Assembly: GCA_038101125.1 (NCBI GenBank)
Contig: JAYNVZ010000004.1
Span: forward strand, 1 to 57,328
Length of the DNA stretch: 57,328 bases
Origin: GCA-2698665 sp038101125
GTDB taxonomy: Bacteria > Pseudomonadota > Gammaproteobacteria > GCA-002705445 > GCA-002716945
Direction of reading: 5' to 3'
The translations under genes and the position numbers were made by a program. The notes beneath the pieces are model-generated. The model did no database searches. It saw only the letters and a program-made list of their open reading frames with translations, and was not told the DNA's origin. The number at the start of each line of letters is the position of its first letter. The first letter of the stretch is position 1. Below are positions 36,468 through 46,113 of the stretch, piece after piece.

Positions 36468-37409
36468 ATGAGCCATACATCTTATGAAAACGCAAGGTCA
36501 AGAGTACAAAGAAGTGAACTAGCAGTTCCTGGCTCAGCACCTAAAATGTTTGAAAAAGCACTTAATTCAGCAGCAGATTTTATTTTTCTTGATTTAGAGG
36601 ACGCTGTGTCCCCTAATGATAAGGTCACAGCGCGTGAGAACGTCATTAAGGCCTTAAAAGAAATGGATTGGAGAGGAAACGGCAAAACTATATCTGTAAG
36701 GATTAATGGCTTAGATACTCATTACATGTATAGAGATGTTGTTGAAATAATGTGTCAAGCTGGAGAGTTTGTAGATACTCTGCTTATACCAAAAGTTGGT
36801 GTATCTGGAGATGTATATATGGTTGATTGTATGGTGAATCAGATTGAACAAGAGAGAGGTCTTGAGAATAAAGTAGGTTTAGAGTGTTTAATAGAGACTG
36901 CTCTTGGCATGGTGAATATCGAGGAGATAGCTCAGTCATCTAAAAGACTAGAGGCACTTCATTTTGGAGTAGCTGATTATGCTGCTAGTCTTAGAGCAAG
37001 AACAGTCGTCATTGGCGGTTTAAATCCGGATTATCCAGGAGATCAATGGCACCATGGACTTGCTAAACTTGTAGCTACCTGTAGAGCATATGGATTGAGA
37101 CCTATTGATGGACCTTTTGGTGATTTTAATGATCCAGATGGTTATGTGAATGCGGCTAAACGAGGTGCAGCAATCGGAATCGAAGGCAAATGGGCTATTC
37201 ATCCATCACAAATTGAATATGCTAATGATGTTTTTTCTCCTCCTGCAAAAGAAGTTGAGAAAGCACATAGAATCATTGAGGAACTAAAAAAAGCTGCGGC
37301 GGAAGGCAAAGGCGCTGCTCAACTAGATGGGAGAATGATAGATGCAGCTTCAGAGAAAATGGCTGAAAATATCATAAATATAAATAACTTAATAGAATCA
37401 AAAAAATAA
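36468..37409 (+). CDS. mclA: L-malyl-CoA / beta-methylmalyl-CoA lyase
   Basis: A 313-aa enzyme of the HpcH/HpaI (CitE-like) aldolase family that cleaves malyl-CoA to acetyl-CoA and glyoxylate. Key features are LAVPGSAPKMFEKAL, FIFLDLEDAVSPNDK (metal-binding acid), TISVRINGLDT (substrate Arg), LECLIETALGMVN (metal-binding Glu), HFGVADYAASL and GKWAIHPSQIEYAN. It is followed, with a 1-bp overlap, by the two malate-CoA ligase genes, the arrangement seen in serine-cycle organisms. Together these split malate into two C2 units. Activity on methylmalyl-CoA is possible from family knowledge. Confidence 0.92.
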   Translation: MSHTSYENARSRVQRSELAVPGSAPKMFEKALNSAADFIFLDLEDAVSPNDKVTARENVIKALKEMDWRGNGKTISVRINGLDTHYMYRDVVEIMCQAGEFVDTLLIPKVGVSGDVYMVDCMVNQIEQERGLENKVGLECLIETALGMVNIEEIAQSSKRLEALHFGVADYAASLRARTVVIGGLNPDYPGDQWHHGLAKLVATCRAYGLRPIDGPFGDFNDPDGYVNAAKRGAAIGIEGKWAIHPSQIEYANDVFSPPAKEVEKAHRIIEELKKAAAEGKGAAQLDGRMIDAASEKMAENIININNLIESKK

Positions 37410-38584
37410 TGAATATACACGAATATCAAGCAAAAGAAATACTAACTAAATACGGAGTAGCTACACCAAAAGGAGGCATTGCATATAGCCCAGAGAATGC
37501 TAAAGACATGGCAACAGAACTAGGTGGTGACATGTGGGTAGTTAAAGCTCAGATTCATTCTGGTGCTAGAGGTAAAGCTGGTGGAATTATAGTATGCAAG
37601 AGTCATCAAGAGGTGTCTGATGCTGCTAACACTTTATTGGGAAAAACTTTAGTCACTAATCAAACAGGCCCCGACGGCTTAACAGTCTCAAGAATTTATG
37701 TTGAGGAAGCATCTGATATTAAAAAAGAATATTATCTAGGACTAGTCTTTGATAGAAGCACTGAGAGTATTATGGTTGTCGCCTCATCTGAAGGTGGCAT
37801 GAGTATAGAAGAAATAGCTAAAGAGAAGCCAGAATCAATCATAAGGGCAAAAGTTGAGGCTGCTGTCGGTATGCAAAGTTTTCAAGCTAGAGAAATTGCG
37901 TTTGCTCTAGGTTTAGAGGCTAAAGCAATATCTAGATGCACAAAAGCAATCATGGGCTGCTATGAGGCATTTAGTCGTTCTGATGCAACAATGGTAGAAA
38001 TTAACCCTCTAATTCTAACTGGGGATGATCATATTCTTGCGCTGGATTGTAAAATGTCATTTGATGATAATGCGTTATACAGAATTCCTGAAATTGCTGA
38101 ACTGCGAGACAAGACACAAGAGGACTCAAAAGAGACATATGCTCATGATAGAGGATTAAACTACATCGCCCTAGATGGCGATATTGGAAATATTATCAAT
38201 GGTGCTGGATTAGCCATGGCGTCTATGGATATGATTCAATTAGCAGGCGGACAACCAGCTAACTTTTTAGATGTTGGTGGTGGTGCTACGCCTGAGAAGT
38301 TTGTTAAGGCATTCAAACTTATATCTGGCGATCCAAAAGTCAAAGTTATATTAATTAATATCTTTGCTGGAATAAATAGATGTGATTGGGTAGCTCAAGG
38401 TATTGTTGATGCCTTAGATCAAATCACAATAGAGCAACCTTTGGTTATAAGACTAGCTGGAACTAATGTTGATGAAGGTATGAAAATACTAAAGGATAGC
38501 AAGATAGATTATATTGAGGCTTCAACACTTGAAGAAGCAGCTAACAAAGCTGTTGAGGCGTTAAAAGATTTGGAGAAGAAATAA
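37409..38584 (+). CDS. mtkA: Malate-CoA ligase, beta subunit
   Basis: A 391-aa ATP-grasp subunit of the succinyl-CoA synthetase family. It begins MNIHEYQAKEILTKYGV; the nucleotide site includes VVKAQIHSGARGKAGGI, the metal site EINPLILTGD, and the C-terminal part LDVGGGATPEKFVKAFKLI and NIFAGINRCDWVAQGI. Sequence alone does not separate malate from succinate ligases, but the position directly after malyl-CoA lyase (ATG overlapping its stop) points to malate thiokinase. The length equals known MtkA proteins. Confidence 0.87.
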   Translation: MNIHEYQAKEILTKYGVATPKGGIAYSPENAKDMATELGGDMWVVKAQIHSGARGKAGGIIVCKSHQEVSDAANTLLGKTLVTNQTGPDGLTVSRIYVEEASDIKKEYYLGLVFDRSTESIMVVASSEGGMSIEEIAKEKPESIIRAKVEAAVGMQSFQAREIAFALGLEAKAISRCTKAIMGCYEAFSRSDATMVEINPLILTGDDHILALDCKMSFDDNALYRIPEIAELRDKTQEDSKETYAHDRGLNYIALDGDIGNIINGAGLAMASMDMIQLAGGQPANFLDVGGGATPEKFVKAFKLISGDPKVKVILINIFAGINRCDWVAQGIVDALDQITIEQPLVIRLAGTNVDEGMKILKDSKIDYIEASTLEEAANKAVEALKDLEKK

Positions 38585-38586
38585 TA

Positions 38587-39474
38587 ATGGCTATATTAAT
38601 TACTAAGGAATCAAAAATCATTATTCAAGGATTCACTGGAAAAATTGGAACATTTCATGCTGAAGAAATGATGGAATATGGAACAAATGTCGTAGGTGGT
38701 GTTACACCAGGTAAGGGCGGCCAAGAGCATTTAGGTAGACCAGTTTTTAATACTGTAAAAGAAGCTGTTAAAGAAACTGGAGCTGATGCAAGTATTCTTT
38801 TTGTACCTCCTGCCTTTGCAGCAGATTCAGCTATGGAAGCAGCTGACGCAGGAATTAAAACTCTAGTTGCTATCACAGATGGTATACCTGCGCACGATAT
38901 GATAAAAGTTAAGCGCTATATGAGACGTTATAAAAGTGATGATAGAATGACAATGGTTGGCCCAAATTGCGCAGGAGTTATTAGTCCTGGTAAATGTATG
39001 TTGGGTATTATGCCTGGTCATATATATAAAGAAGGCAACGTAGGAGTTATCGGTAGATCTGGAACATTAGGTTATGAAGCTGCACAACAAATGAAAAATT
39101 TAGGAATAGGAATTTCAACAAGTGTAGGTATTGGTGGAGATCCAATAAATGGAAGCTCGTTCAAAGATCATCTTGCGAAATTCGAACAAGATGACGAGAC
39201 TAAGGTTATTCTAATGATCGGTGAAATTGGTGGACCACAAGAAGCCGAAGCAGCTGAATATGCAAAAGAAAATGTATCAAAACCAGTTATTGCTTATATC
39301 GCTGGTCTTACAGCGCCTAAAGGCAAGAGGATGGGTCATGCTGGGGCAATAGTGAGCTCAAAAGGTGAGTCAGCAGCTGATAAAGTAGAAATCCTTCAAG
39401 CAGCTGGTATAACTATTGCAAAAAATCCATCAGTAATTGGTGACACAGTAGAATCAGTATTAAAATCTTTATAA
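38587..39474 (+). CDS. mtkB: Malate-CoA ligase, alpha subunit
   Basis: A 295-aa CoA-binding subunit. The N-terminal Rossmann part is IIIQGFTGKIGTFHAEEMM, followed by GGVTPGKGG and the MVGPNCAGVISP loop. The phosphorylated histidine is His251 in GKRMGHAGAIVSS. It forms the active ligase with MtkA, making malyl-CoA from malate, ATP and CoA. It starts 2 bp after mtkA. The succinyl-CoA synthetase alternative is disfavoured by the adjacent lyase gene. Confidence 0.87.
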   Translation: MAILITKESKIIIQGFTGKIGTFHAEEMMEYGTNVVGGVTPGKGGQEHLGRPVFNTVKEAVKETGADASILFVPPAFAADSAMEAADAGIKTLVAITDGIPAHDMIKVKRYMRRYKSDDRMTMVGPNCAGVISPGKCMLGIMPGHIYKEGNVGVIGRSGTLGYEAAQQMKNLGIGISTSVGIGGDPINGSSFKDHLAKFEQDDETKVILMIGEIGGPQEAEAAEYAKENVSKPVIAYIAGLTAPKGKRMGHAGAIVSSKGESAADKVEILQAAGITIAKNPSVIGDTVESVLKSL

Positions 39475-39480
39475 AGATTG

Positions 39481-40272
39481 ATGAATAATCAAGGTCTTAT
39501 CGATATAGGTGCTAATCTCACGCATCCTCAACTATATGACCAACTTGATTTAGTTGTAGATAATATTGTTTCTTCTGATACAGGATCTGTGATAATCACT
39601 TCCTCTAATCTGAATGATACTGCTATAGCATTAGATATAATTTCTAAGTTCCCAGATATATTTTATACTACGGTAGGCTATCATCCTCATAATGCAAAAG
39701 ATTTTAAATATGAAGATATAGATAAAATCAGTCAGTATTACAAAAATGACAGAGTTATTGCTATTGGTGAATGCGGTCTTGATTATTACAGGGAGTATTC
39801 TACAACTAAACAACAAACTTCATGTTTTGAAAACCATTTGATATTAGCAAAAGAGACTAAAGCCCCAGTATTTTTACATGAACGAAAAGCTCACAAAGAC
39901 TTTATTTCTATATTAAAAAAATATAATGATGACATCGATAAAAAAGTTGTACATTGTTTTACGGGGGATAAGGCTGAATTGATAGCTTATCTTGATATGG
40001 GTTGTTATATAGGAATTACAGGTTGGATAAGCGATTTAAGAAGAGGCAAACATCTACATGATCTAATAAAATATATTCCTCAGAATAAATTAATGATTGA
40101 AACTGATTCTCCTTATTTAACTCCTAAAAACTTACCGTTCAAACATAACGGCATCAACCAGCCTTCATATCTTAATTTTATTGCAGAAACGATTGCAGAG
40201 TGCTTAAATAAAGATATAGATTATGTTAAACAAATATCAATTAGGAATACCAAAGAATTCTTTTCAATATGA
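39481..40272 (+). CDS. tatD: TatD family DNase
   Basis: A 263-aa metal-dependent hydrolase. The opening LIDIGANLTHPQL is the TatD-type variant of the usual HxH strand. Other metal ligands appear in AIGECGLDYYREYS, VFLHERKAHKDF, VVHCFTGDKAEL and LMIETDSPYLTPK. TatD has 3'-5' exonuclease activity and is implicated in DNA repair. I use the ATG at 39481; a TTG one codon earlier also fits. It follows mtkB by 6 bp and overlaps queH by 4 bp. Confidence 0.9.
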   Translation: MNNQGLIDIGANLTHPQLYDQLDLVVDNIVSSDTGSVIITSSNLNDTAIALDIISKFPDIFYTTVGYHPHNAKDFKYEDIDKISQYYKNDRVIAIGECGLDYYREYSTTKQQTSCFENHLILAKETKAPVFLHERKAHKDFISILKKYNDDIDKKVVHCFTGDKAELIAYLDMGCYIGITGWISDLRRGKHLHDLIKYIPQNKLMIETDSPYLTPKNLPFKHNGINQPSYLNFIAETIAECLNKDIDYVKQISIRNTKEFFSI

Positions 40273-40940
40273 ATGATAAAAAAATTTCAAAACTAGTTCT
40301 ACCTGATAATAAGTCAAAATTATTATTACATTCTTGCTGCGCCCCTTGTTCAGGAGATATTATGAAAAGGCTATTAGATTCTGATATTGATTATACTGTT
40401 TTTTTTTATAATCCAAATATTCATCCACATGAAGAGTACATGCTAAGAAAAGAAGAGAATATGTCTTTTGCAAAAAAATATAAAATTCCATTTATTGATG
40501 CTGATTACAACCCTAGAACTGGGTTTGAAATTACAAAAGGCATGGAGCATGAACCTGAAAGAGGCAAAAGATGTTCAACATGCTTCGATATGAGATTTAT
40601 AAAAACTTCAGAATACGCTTATAATAATGGATTTGATATTATTTCAAGTACACTAGGAATATCAAGATGGAAGGATATGAATCAAATAAATATTTCAGGA
40701 AAATATGCAGCATCAAAGTTTAAAGGTTTGAGTTATTGGGATTTTAACTGGAGAAAGGAAAATGGATCTCATCGAATGATTGAGGTTTCAAAAGATGAAG
40801 GGTTCTATATGCAAGAGTATTGTGGTTGTGTTTACTCACTAAGAGACACCAATAAATGGAGAACAATAAACTTGAAACCAAAAATAAAAATTGGCTTAAA
40901 TTACTACTCTCATTCAGATAAAGACCCCAGTAATAATTAG
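40269..40940 (+). CDS. queH: Epoxyqueuosine reductase QueH
   Basis: A 223-aa enzyme of the former DUF208 family, catalysing the last step of queuosine tRNA modification independently of QueG. Conserved cysteines occur in LLHSCCAPCSGD, RGKRCSTCFDMR and EYCGCVYSLRD, with the middle signature FYNPNIHPHEEY and STLGISRWKDMNQI. The start overlaps the tatD stop by 4 bp. The last 27 bp overlap the 3' end of convergent ampE. Confidence 0.93.
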   Translation: MNDKKISKLVLPDNKSKLLLHSCCAPCSGDIMKRLLDSDIDYTVFFYNPNIHPHEEYMLRKEENMSFAKKYKIPFIDADYNPRTGFEITKGMEHEPERGKRCSTCFDMRFIKTSEYAYNNGFDIISSTLGISRWKDMNQINISGKYAASKFKGLSYWDFNWRKENGSHRMIEVSKDEGFYMQEYCGCVYSLRDTNKWRTINLKPKIKIGLNYYSHSDKDPSNN

Positions 40941-41777
40941 AAACCCAATTATGCTCAACCATGCTAATAACGATCTTGATATCATTGATTGAGCATATAT
41001 TATTTTGCCTAGATTGATATCTTCATTTGCATTTTCATCTTTAATTTTTTCAAAGGAAGAAAAACCAACTGAGTTAATTAGGTTTATATTCATATTATGT
41101 ATATCTTTTTCATTTTTTGTAACTTTCCATTGACTTATACACTGTTCAAAGTTTGCAACTACAGCAAATGTAAAAGCGGAAACTCTGACCGGTATGAATT
41201 CAATGATTGATGTTACAAGTCTCAAGACTTTTTTAGACTTTTGATCAACTTTTATATACTCACTATATATAAAGTTGTCTATTATAATATAAGCTAGAGC
41301 GCCCGCTGGGCCAAGAAGCAAAAAAGTAAAAATTACTGAAAATATATTTCTTATTGAATTATAAAATATATTATTGATTATAGAATCTAGCTGATCATTT
41401 TTACCTGCATGCAGTATATATTTAAATCTATTTGAGCTATCCAAGTCGACATTTGATTCTATTGCAAACTTTAAATGTTCTAATTTAAGATTAAACTCAT
41501 TTGGTTTTAAGCAATATACTAGAACAGCAAGACTTAGAAGAAAAGAAAAAAGAGGATGGATTAAATTATATAATAGATAATCTAAAACGCTAAAAATTAA
41601 AAATACCACTATTGGAAACGATAAATATACATAAGATTTTTCTAATTTATAGTTTTTTAGATAATTTTTAAATTTTAAGAAACTTGTATCAATAACAGCA
41701 GTATCTTTCATGTTTGAAATAGGGTCATAAACATATTCAAGTACTAGTGCAAAAAATATTAAGAATGCAGTTATCAT
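40914..41777 (-). CDS. ampE: AmpE-like inner-membrane protein
   Basis: A 287-aa protein with hydrophobic segments near the N-terminus (about 1-15, 50-90), in the middle (about 140-175) and at the C-terminus (about 268-287). It matches the AmpE/CobD-like family, for example LLLGPAGALAYIIIDN and FIPVRVSAFTFAVVANFEQC. It lies 3 bp after ampD, the standard ampDE pair. AmpE's role in beta-lactamase signalling is unclear. Its C-terminal nine codons overlap the queH 3' end on the opposite strand. Confidence 0.8.
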   Translation of the reverse strand: MITAFLIFFALVLEYVYDPISNMKDTAVIDTSFLKFKNYLKNYKLEKSYVYLSFPIVVFLIFSVLDYLLYNLIHPLFSFLLSLAVLVYCLKPNEFNLKLEHLKFAIESNVDLDSSNRFKYILHAGKNDQLDSIINNIFYNSIRNIFSVIFTFLLLGPAGALAYIIIDNFIYSEYIKVDQKSKKVLRLVTSIIEFIPVRVSAFTFAVVANFEQCISQWKVTKNEKDIHNMNINLINSVGFSSFEKIKDENANEDINLGKIIYAQSMISRSLLAWLSIIGFLIITGVFI

Positions 41778-41780
41778 AGT

Positions 41781-42323
41781 TTATACCTTTATCCTATTCC
41801 ATTCAAAGAATGGGCCAGGGTCATTTTTTCTATCTGGTGAAACTTCATTATGACCTATTATGTTCTCATCTACAATTTTAGGATAGTAATCTTTTAATGA
41901 TATGATGATCTCATTTAATTTTTTGTATTGAGCATCTGTAAAATTACTTTTATCAGTACCTTCGAGTTCTATACCAATCGAATAATCATTACAATTCTCT
42001 CTCTCTTTATGTTTAGAGACGCCTGCATGCCAAGCACGTAGATTAAAAGGAACAAATTGTATAATTTCCCCATCTCTTCTAATTAATAAATGTGATGACA
42101 CCTTGACATCCTTTAATGATTCGAATGATGGATCCTGATTTATATCAAGATTATTCATAAATAAGTCAACAATATTTTGATTATCATATGAGCCTACAGG
42201 CAAACTAATACAATGTATAATAATAGTATCAATTATGGTGTTATATGGTCTATTATTACAATTATCTGAATGATAATGTGTAATATCATCAAATAAACCT
42301 GAATTATTATTAATTTTAAGCAT
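41781..42323 (-). CDS. ampD: 1,6-anhydro-N-acetylmuramyl-L-alanine amidase
   Basis: A 180-aa cytoplasmic zinc amidase of the amidase_2 family that removes the peptide from anhydro-muropeptides during cell-wall recycling. The first zinc histidine is His37 (TIIIHCISLP), the second metal site is IIGHNEVSPDRKNDPGPFF, and substrate loops include SSHLLIRRDGEIIQFVPF and RAWHAGVS. It is followed by ampE and complements mpl later in the window, so muropeptide recycling appears complete at this step. No ampC or ampR is visible. Confidence 0.92.
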   Translation of the reverse strand: MLKINNNSGLFDDITHYHSDNCNNRPYNTIIDTIIIHCISLPVGSYDNQNIVDLFMNNLDINQDPSFESLKDVKVSSHLLIRRDGEIIQFVPFNLRAWHAGVSKHKERENCNDYSIGIELEGTDKSNFTDAQYKKLNEIIISLKDYYPKIVDENIIGHNEVSPDRKNDPGPFFEWNRIKV

Positions 42324-42375
42324 TTTTTATATAAGAACTTATCATTCGCTGATATTATGTTAACTAATTCTAATT

Positions 42376-43440
42376 ATGCCAAATTTTTTAATTAATACAG
42401 ACATAAAATTACAAAATATTATAGTTGAACTGGAAAAATCATCTATTATTGGTTTAGATACCGAGTTCATCAGAGAATCAACCTATTTCCCACAATTGGC
42501 TCTTTTGCAGCTAAGCGATAGTAATAATACCTATTGTATAGATATATTGGCTATCAATAATAAAAAGCTCATTTCAAATTTGTTACTCAACACTAGCATT
42601 AAAAAAATAATACATGCGTCTAAACAGGATCTTGAAGTTCTAAATCATTATTACAATTGCTATCCTCAAAATATTTTTGATACACAAATTGCATATAATT
42701 TATTGACGTCTGATGTAAGTATAAGTTATTCCAATTTAGTAAAAAAATATTTAGGTGTAGAGTTAAAAGAAGGATCATGGAGAACAGATTGGTTAAAGAG
42801 ACCTATTTCTGATGCAAAAATAGAATATGCTGCTAATGATGTTAAGTATTTAATAGATTTATATGAAATATTATACAAAAAATTGTTAGAAGCTGATCGT
42901 TTTGATTGGTTCAATGAAGAACAGCAACTAGAACTTAAAAAATCTAATATAGTTACTCAGCCTAGATCTTCTTGGGAAAAAATTAACTTACCATCAAATC
43001 TTACAACCATACAGTTTAACTATTTACAAAAACTATCATACTGGAGAGAGGATAAAGCAATTACCCATGATATCCCCAAAAGATGGATATTTAGTGATAG
43101 TGAATTAATAAAGATAGTCACAGCTCGCCCTAATAGGTTATCTTATGTATTGGATAATCTGAAACATACATTAAATGATGATGATTTGGGGTTTATTAAG
43201 TCAATGCTAAGTGAAAAATACATAAAACCCGAGAGTGTTAACAAAGATATTGATGGAAGTTTGTATAATGCAAGAATTGTCAAGTGCCATAAAGTTCTTG
43301 AGGAAGTTTCCGAAAAATACAATATTTCTCCTACATTGATAGCTACTAAGCGAGACATTGATGCTTTCGCTAGAAAAAAAGATTATGTGAAGTTTTTGCA
43401 TGGTTGGAGATTTAAAATATTTGGTAAGTTGGTACAATAG
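42376..43440 (+). CDS. rnd: Ribonuclease D
   Basis: A 354-aa 3'-5' exoribonuclease involved in tRNA 3' maturation. DEDD motifs are present: ExoI GLDTEFIRESTYFP, ExoII IIHASKQDLEVLNHY, and ExoIII with the Tyr/Asp of IEYAANDVKYLIDLYE. An HRDC-like region follows (about 205-290; YWREDKAITHDIPKRWI). The 52-bp divergent spacer from ampD should hold promoters for both. ilvD follows 3 bp after the stop. Confidence 0.93.
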   Translation: MPNFLINTDIKLQNIIVELEKSSIIGLDTEFIRESTYFPQLALLQLSDSNNTYCIDILAINNKKLISNLLLNTSIKKIIHASKQDLEVLNHYYNCYPQNIFDTQIAYNLLTSDVSISYSNLVKKYLGVELKEGSWRTDWLKRPISDAKIEYAANDVKYLIDLYEILYKKLLEADRFDWFNEEQQLELKKSNIVTQPRSSWEKINLPSNLTTIQFNYLQKLSYWREDKAITHDIPKRWIFSDSELIKIVTARPNRLSYVLDNLKHTLNDDDLGFIKSMLSEKYIKPESVNKDIDGSLYNARIVKCHKVLEEVSEKYNISPTLIATKRDIDAFARKKDYVKFLHGWRFKIFGKLVQ

Positions 43441-43443
43441 GTG

Positions 43444-45111
43444 ATGCGTAAATACTCTTCAAAAATCGTAGATGGTAAAGATAGATCACCTAGCAGATCA
43501 ATGCTACGTGCTGTAGGGTTTAAAGATAAGGATTTTAAGCTGCCTCAAATTGGAGTTGCATCAACCTGGAGTATGGTTACTCCATGTAATATGCACATAG
43601 ATGAGCTGGCTAAAATATCTGCTAAATCAGTTGATAAAAATGGTGGAAAATCCATCATTTTTAATACGATAACGATCTCTGATGGAATATCAATGGGAAC
43701 CGAGGGAATGAAGTATTCTTTGGTATCTCGTGAAGTGATAGCTGATTCTATAGAGACAGTTGTAGGTTGTGAAGGTCTAGATGGATTGATTGCCATAGGT
43801 GGATGCGATAAAAATATGCCGGCTTGTATTATGGCTATGGCAAGACTCAATAGACCTTCAATTTTTATATACGGAGGGACTATATTACCAGGCACTCACA
43901 AATCAAAAAAAATAGATATTGTTTCGGTGTTTGAAGCAGTTGGTAAAAATGCTAATAAAGAAATTTCCAATAATGAGTTGTTAGAAATCGAAAAAAAAGC
44001 AATACCTGGACCTGGGTCCTGTGGAGGAATGTATACTGCAAATACAATGGCTTGTGCGATTGAAGCATTAGGCATGAGTCTGACAAATAGTTCAGCTCAA
44101 GTGGCGATATCTTCTTCGAAGAAAATTGACTGTAAAGATTCCGCTAGAGCATTAATGGAATGCGTAAAAAGAAATATTAAGCCTAGAGATATAATAACAA
44201 AAAAATCAATTGAGAATGCTATAACAGTCGTTATGGAACTAGGTGGCTCTACTAACGCAGTTTTGCATATAATTTCTATAGCTAGTTCAGCTGGGCTGAA
44301 ACTTACTCTTAAAGATTTTGATAGAATAGGTAACAAAACGCCGGTTTTAGCTGATCTAAAACCTAGCGGAAAATATTCAATGTCTGAATTGGTAAAAATT
44401 GGAGGAGTTGCTCCACTTATGAAGCTGCTTCTTGAAAAAAAATTATTACATGGTGATTGTATGACGGTAACAGGTAAAACAATTAGTAAGAATCTGAAGT
44501 TGATTAAACATTATGATAAACGACAGAAAATAATTATGCCTTATGATGAGCCTATTAAAAAAAATGGTCATTTAATTATATTAAAAGGTAATCTAGCACC
44601 AAAGGGGTCTGTGGCAAAAATATCCGGTAAAGAAGGAGATAAATTCATTGGTTCTGCAAAAGTATATGATTCAGAGGAGAGGGCCTTAAAAGATATACTG
44701 AATGATAAAATTAAAAAAGGTTCAGTGATTGTTATTAGATACGAAGGGCCAGTTGGAGGCCCTGGGATGCGAGAAATGTTGTCACCAACATCAGCGGTCA
44801 TGGGCAAAGGTTTAGGAAAAGATGTTGCACTCATAACAGATGGAAGGTTTTCAGGTGGAAGCCATGGTTTTGTGGTTGGTCATATTTCACCTGAGGCATA
44901 TATTGGAGGCCCTTTAGCGATAGTCAAAAATGGAGATAAGATAGAAATAAATTCAATAACAAAGAAGCTAACTCTTGATATATCGCCAACCGAATATAAG
45001 AAAAGGATATCTGTCTGGAAACAACCCAAACTTAAAAGAAAATCTGGAGTTTTATCTAAGTACGCTAAATTAGTCAGTCAAGCTGATCTAGGGGCTATAA
45101 CAGTAGACTAG
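43444..45111 (+). CDS. ilvD: Dihydroxy-acid dehydratase
   Basis: A 555-aa Fe-S enzyme of branched-chain amino acid and pantothenate synthesis. Cluster cysteines are in TPCNMHIDELA, GGCDKNMPACIMAM and GPGSCGGMYTANTMACAIE. The C-terminal part has YEGPVGGPGMREMLSPTSA and TDGRFSGGSHGFVVGHISPE. The ATG at 43444 is preferred over an in-frame GTG one codon upstream. It is tightly linked to rnd. Its stop is one base from the stop of the convergent Lon-N gene. Confidence 0.96.
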   Translation: MRKYSSKIVDGKDRSPSRSMLRAVGFKDKDFKLPQIGVASTWSMVTPCNMHIDELAKISAKSVDKNGGKSIIFNTITISDGISMGTEGMKYSLVSREVIADSIETVVGCEGLDGLIAIGGCDKNMPACIMAMARLNRPSIFIYGGTILPGTHKSKKIDIVSVFEAVGKNANKEISNNELLEIEKKAIPGPGSCGGMYTANTMACAIEALGMSLTNSSAQVAISSSKKIDCKDSARALMECVKRNIKPRDIITKKSIENAITVVMELGGSTNAVLHIISIASSAGLKLTLKDFDRIGNKTPVLADLKPSGKYSMSELVKIGGVAPLMKLLLEKKLLHGDCMTVTGKTISKNLKLIKHYDKRQKIIMPYDEPIKKNGHLIILKGNLAPKGSVAKISGKEGDKFIGSAKVYDSEERALKDILNDKIKKGSVIVIRYEGPVGGPGMREMLSPTSAVMGKGLGKDVALITDGRFSGGSHGFVVGHISPEAYIGGPLAIVKNGDKIEINSITKKLTLDISPTEYKKRISVWKQPKLKRKSGVLSKYAKLVSQADLGAITVD

Positions 45112-45112
45112 A

Positions 45113-45718
45113 TTATTTTAATTCTTCAATTTCGGATTTGAAAAGTCTGTTAACAATTTCATTTAATTTTTCAAGTCTTTCGATTGCATTGCCAGTAGCT
45201 ATTAATATATTTTTAGTACGCGAGTCTAACGGCAAGCATTCCGTCAACCTAAATCCAACCCAAGAAGCATCAGAATATCTCTCGGTTTTAAAACTAATGA
45301 AGTTCTTTATTCCGGGGTAAATCTTTTTATAAAATTTAGATAAAATAATATATTTTTGAGGTATCATATATTCTTTTTCATCAACACTATGTTCTATTTC
45401 TCCGCACAATAAATTCGCACTATTAAGTTCTGAGTTTATAACATGAACTTTATTTGATCCTTCAACAGTTATTCCAAGAATTCCATCTTCTAGTTGATTC
45501 CAGTCAGTAATTTTTACATAACAACCATAATTGTAAATATCATCAATATATTTATCAGGGCAATTATTTCTTATGAGAACAATACAAAAACCTGTATCAT
45601 TTTTAATGCAGTTTTTTACCATATCTATATATCTTCTCTCAAAAATCCTTAGTGGAAAGATGCCTCCCGGCAGTACTATGCTTTTCAATGGGAACAATGG
45701 TATATTTGTATTATTCAT
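45113..45718 (-). CDS. Lon N-terminal (PUA-like) domain protein
   Basis: A 201-aa protein homologous to the substrate-binding domain of Lon protease without the ATPase or peptidase parts. It opens IPLFPLKSIVLPGGIFPLRI with FERRYIDMV, the hallmark of the family, followed by DWNQLEDGILGITVEG. Its role is unknown, possibly an adaptor. It overlaps msrB by 4 bp and belongs to the membrane protein-mpl-msrB operon. Confidence 0.85.
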   Translation of the reverse strand: MNNTNIPLFPLKSIVLPGGIFPLRIFERRYIDMVKNCIKNDTGFCIVLIRNNCPDKYIDDIYNYGCYVKITDWNQLEDGILGITVEGSNKVHVINSELNSANLLCGEIEHSVDEKEYMIPQKYIILSKFYKKIYPGIKNFISFKTERYSDASWVGFRLTECLPLDSRTKNILIATGNAIERLEKLNEIVNRLFKSEIEELK

Positions 45719-46113
45719 AATGTATCTTTTTTGAATTGTAATGATACTGAATTTATACAGTACCTCTTACCTGTAGGTCTAGGTCCATCATCAAATACAT
45801 GCCCTAAATGCGCGTCGCATTTAGCACATAAAACTTCAAATCTAATCATTGAATGAGAAAGGTCTTTTATGACTCTAACCGCATCATTAGATATTATCTC
45901 AAAAAAACTAGGCCATCCAGTCCCAGAATCAAATTTTGTGGATGATTTAAATAATTGATTATCACAACATTTACATAAGTAAATACCTTTCTCATCATTA
46001 TGATATAAGTCTCCACTAAAAGGTGGCTCAGTTCCTTTTTCCCTCATGACTTTATACTCAGTATCGGTAAGTGTTTTTTTCCACTCTGAGGATGATTTGA
46101 TTATTTTTTTCAT
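45715..46113 (-). CDS. msrB: Peptide-methionine (R)-S-oxide reductase MsrB
   Basis: A 132-aa repair enzyme reducing methionine-R-sulfoxide. Two CxxC zinc pairs are visible, LCKCCDNQL and VLCAKCDAHLGHVF. The substrate loop is FDSGTGWPSFFE and the catalytic Cys is in KRYCINSVSLQF. The length is typical of stand-alone MsrB. It overlaps its neighbours by 4 bp on both sides (mpl upstream, Lon-N downstream). Confidence 0.95.
   Translation of the reverse strand: MKKIIKSSSEWKKTLTDTEYKVMREKGTEPPFSGDLYHNDEKGIYLCKCCDNQLFKSSTKFDSGTGWPSFFEIISNDAVRVIKDLSHSMIRFEVLCAKCDAHLGHVFDDGPRPTGKRYCINSVSLQFKKDTL

Noticed and set aside
37409..39474. Succinyl-CoA synthetase (sucCD)
   Set aside because: Sequence is compatible, but the direct coupling to malyl-CoA lyase and absence of sucAB or other TCA genes favour malate-CoA ligase.
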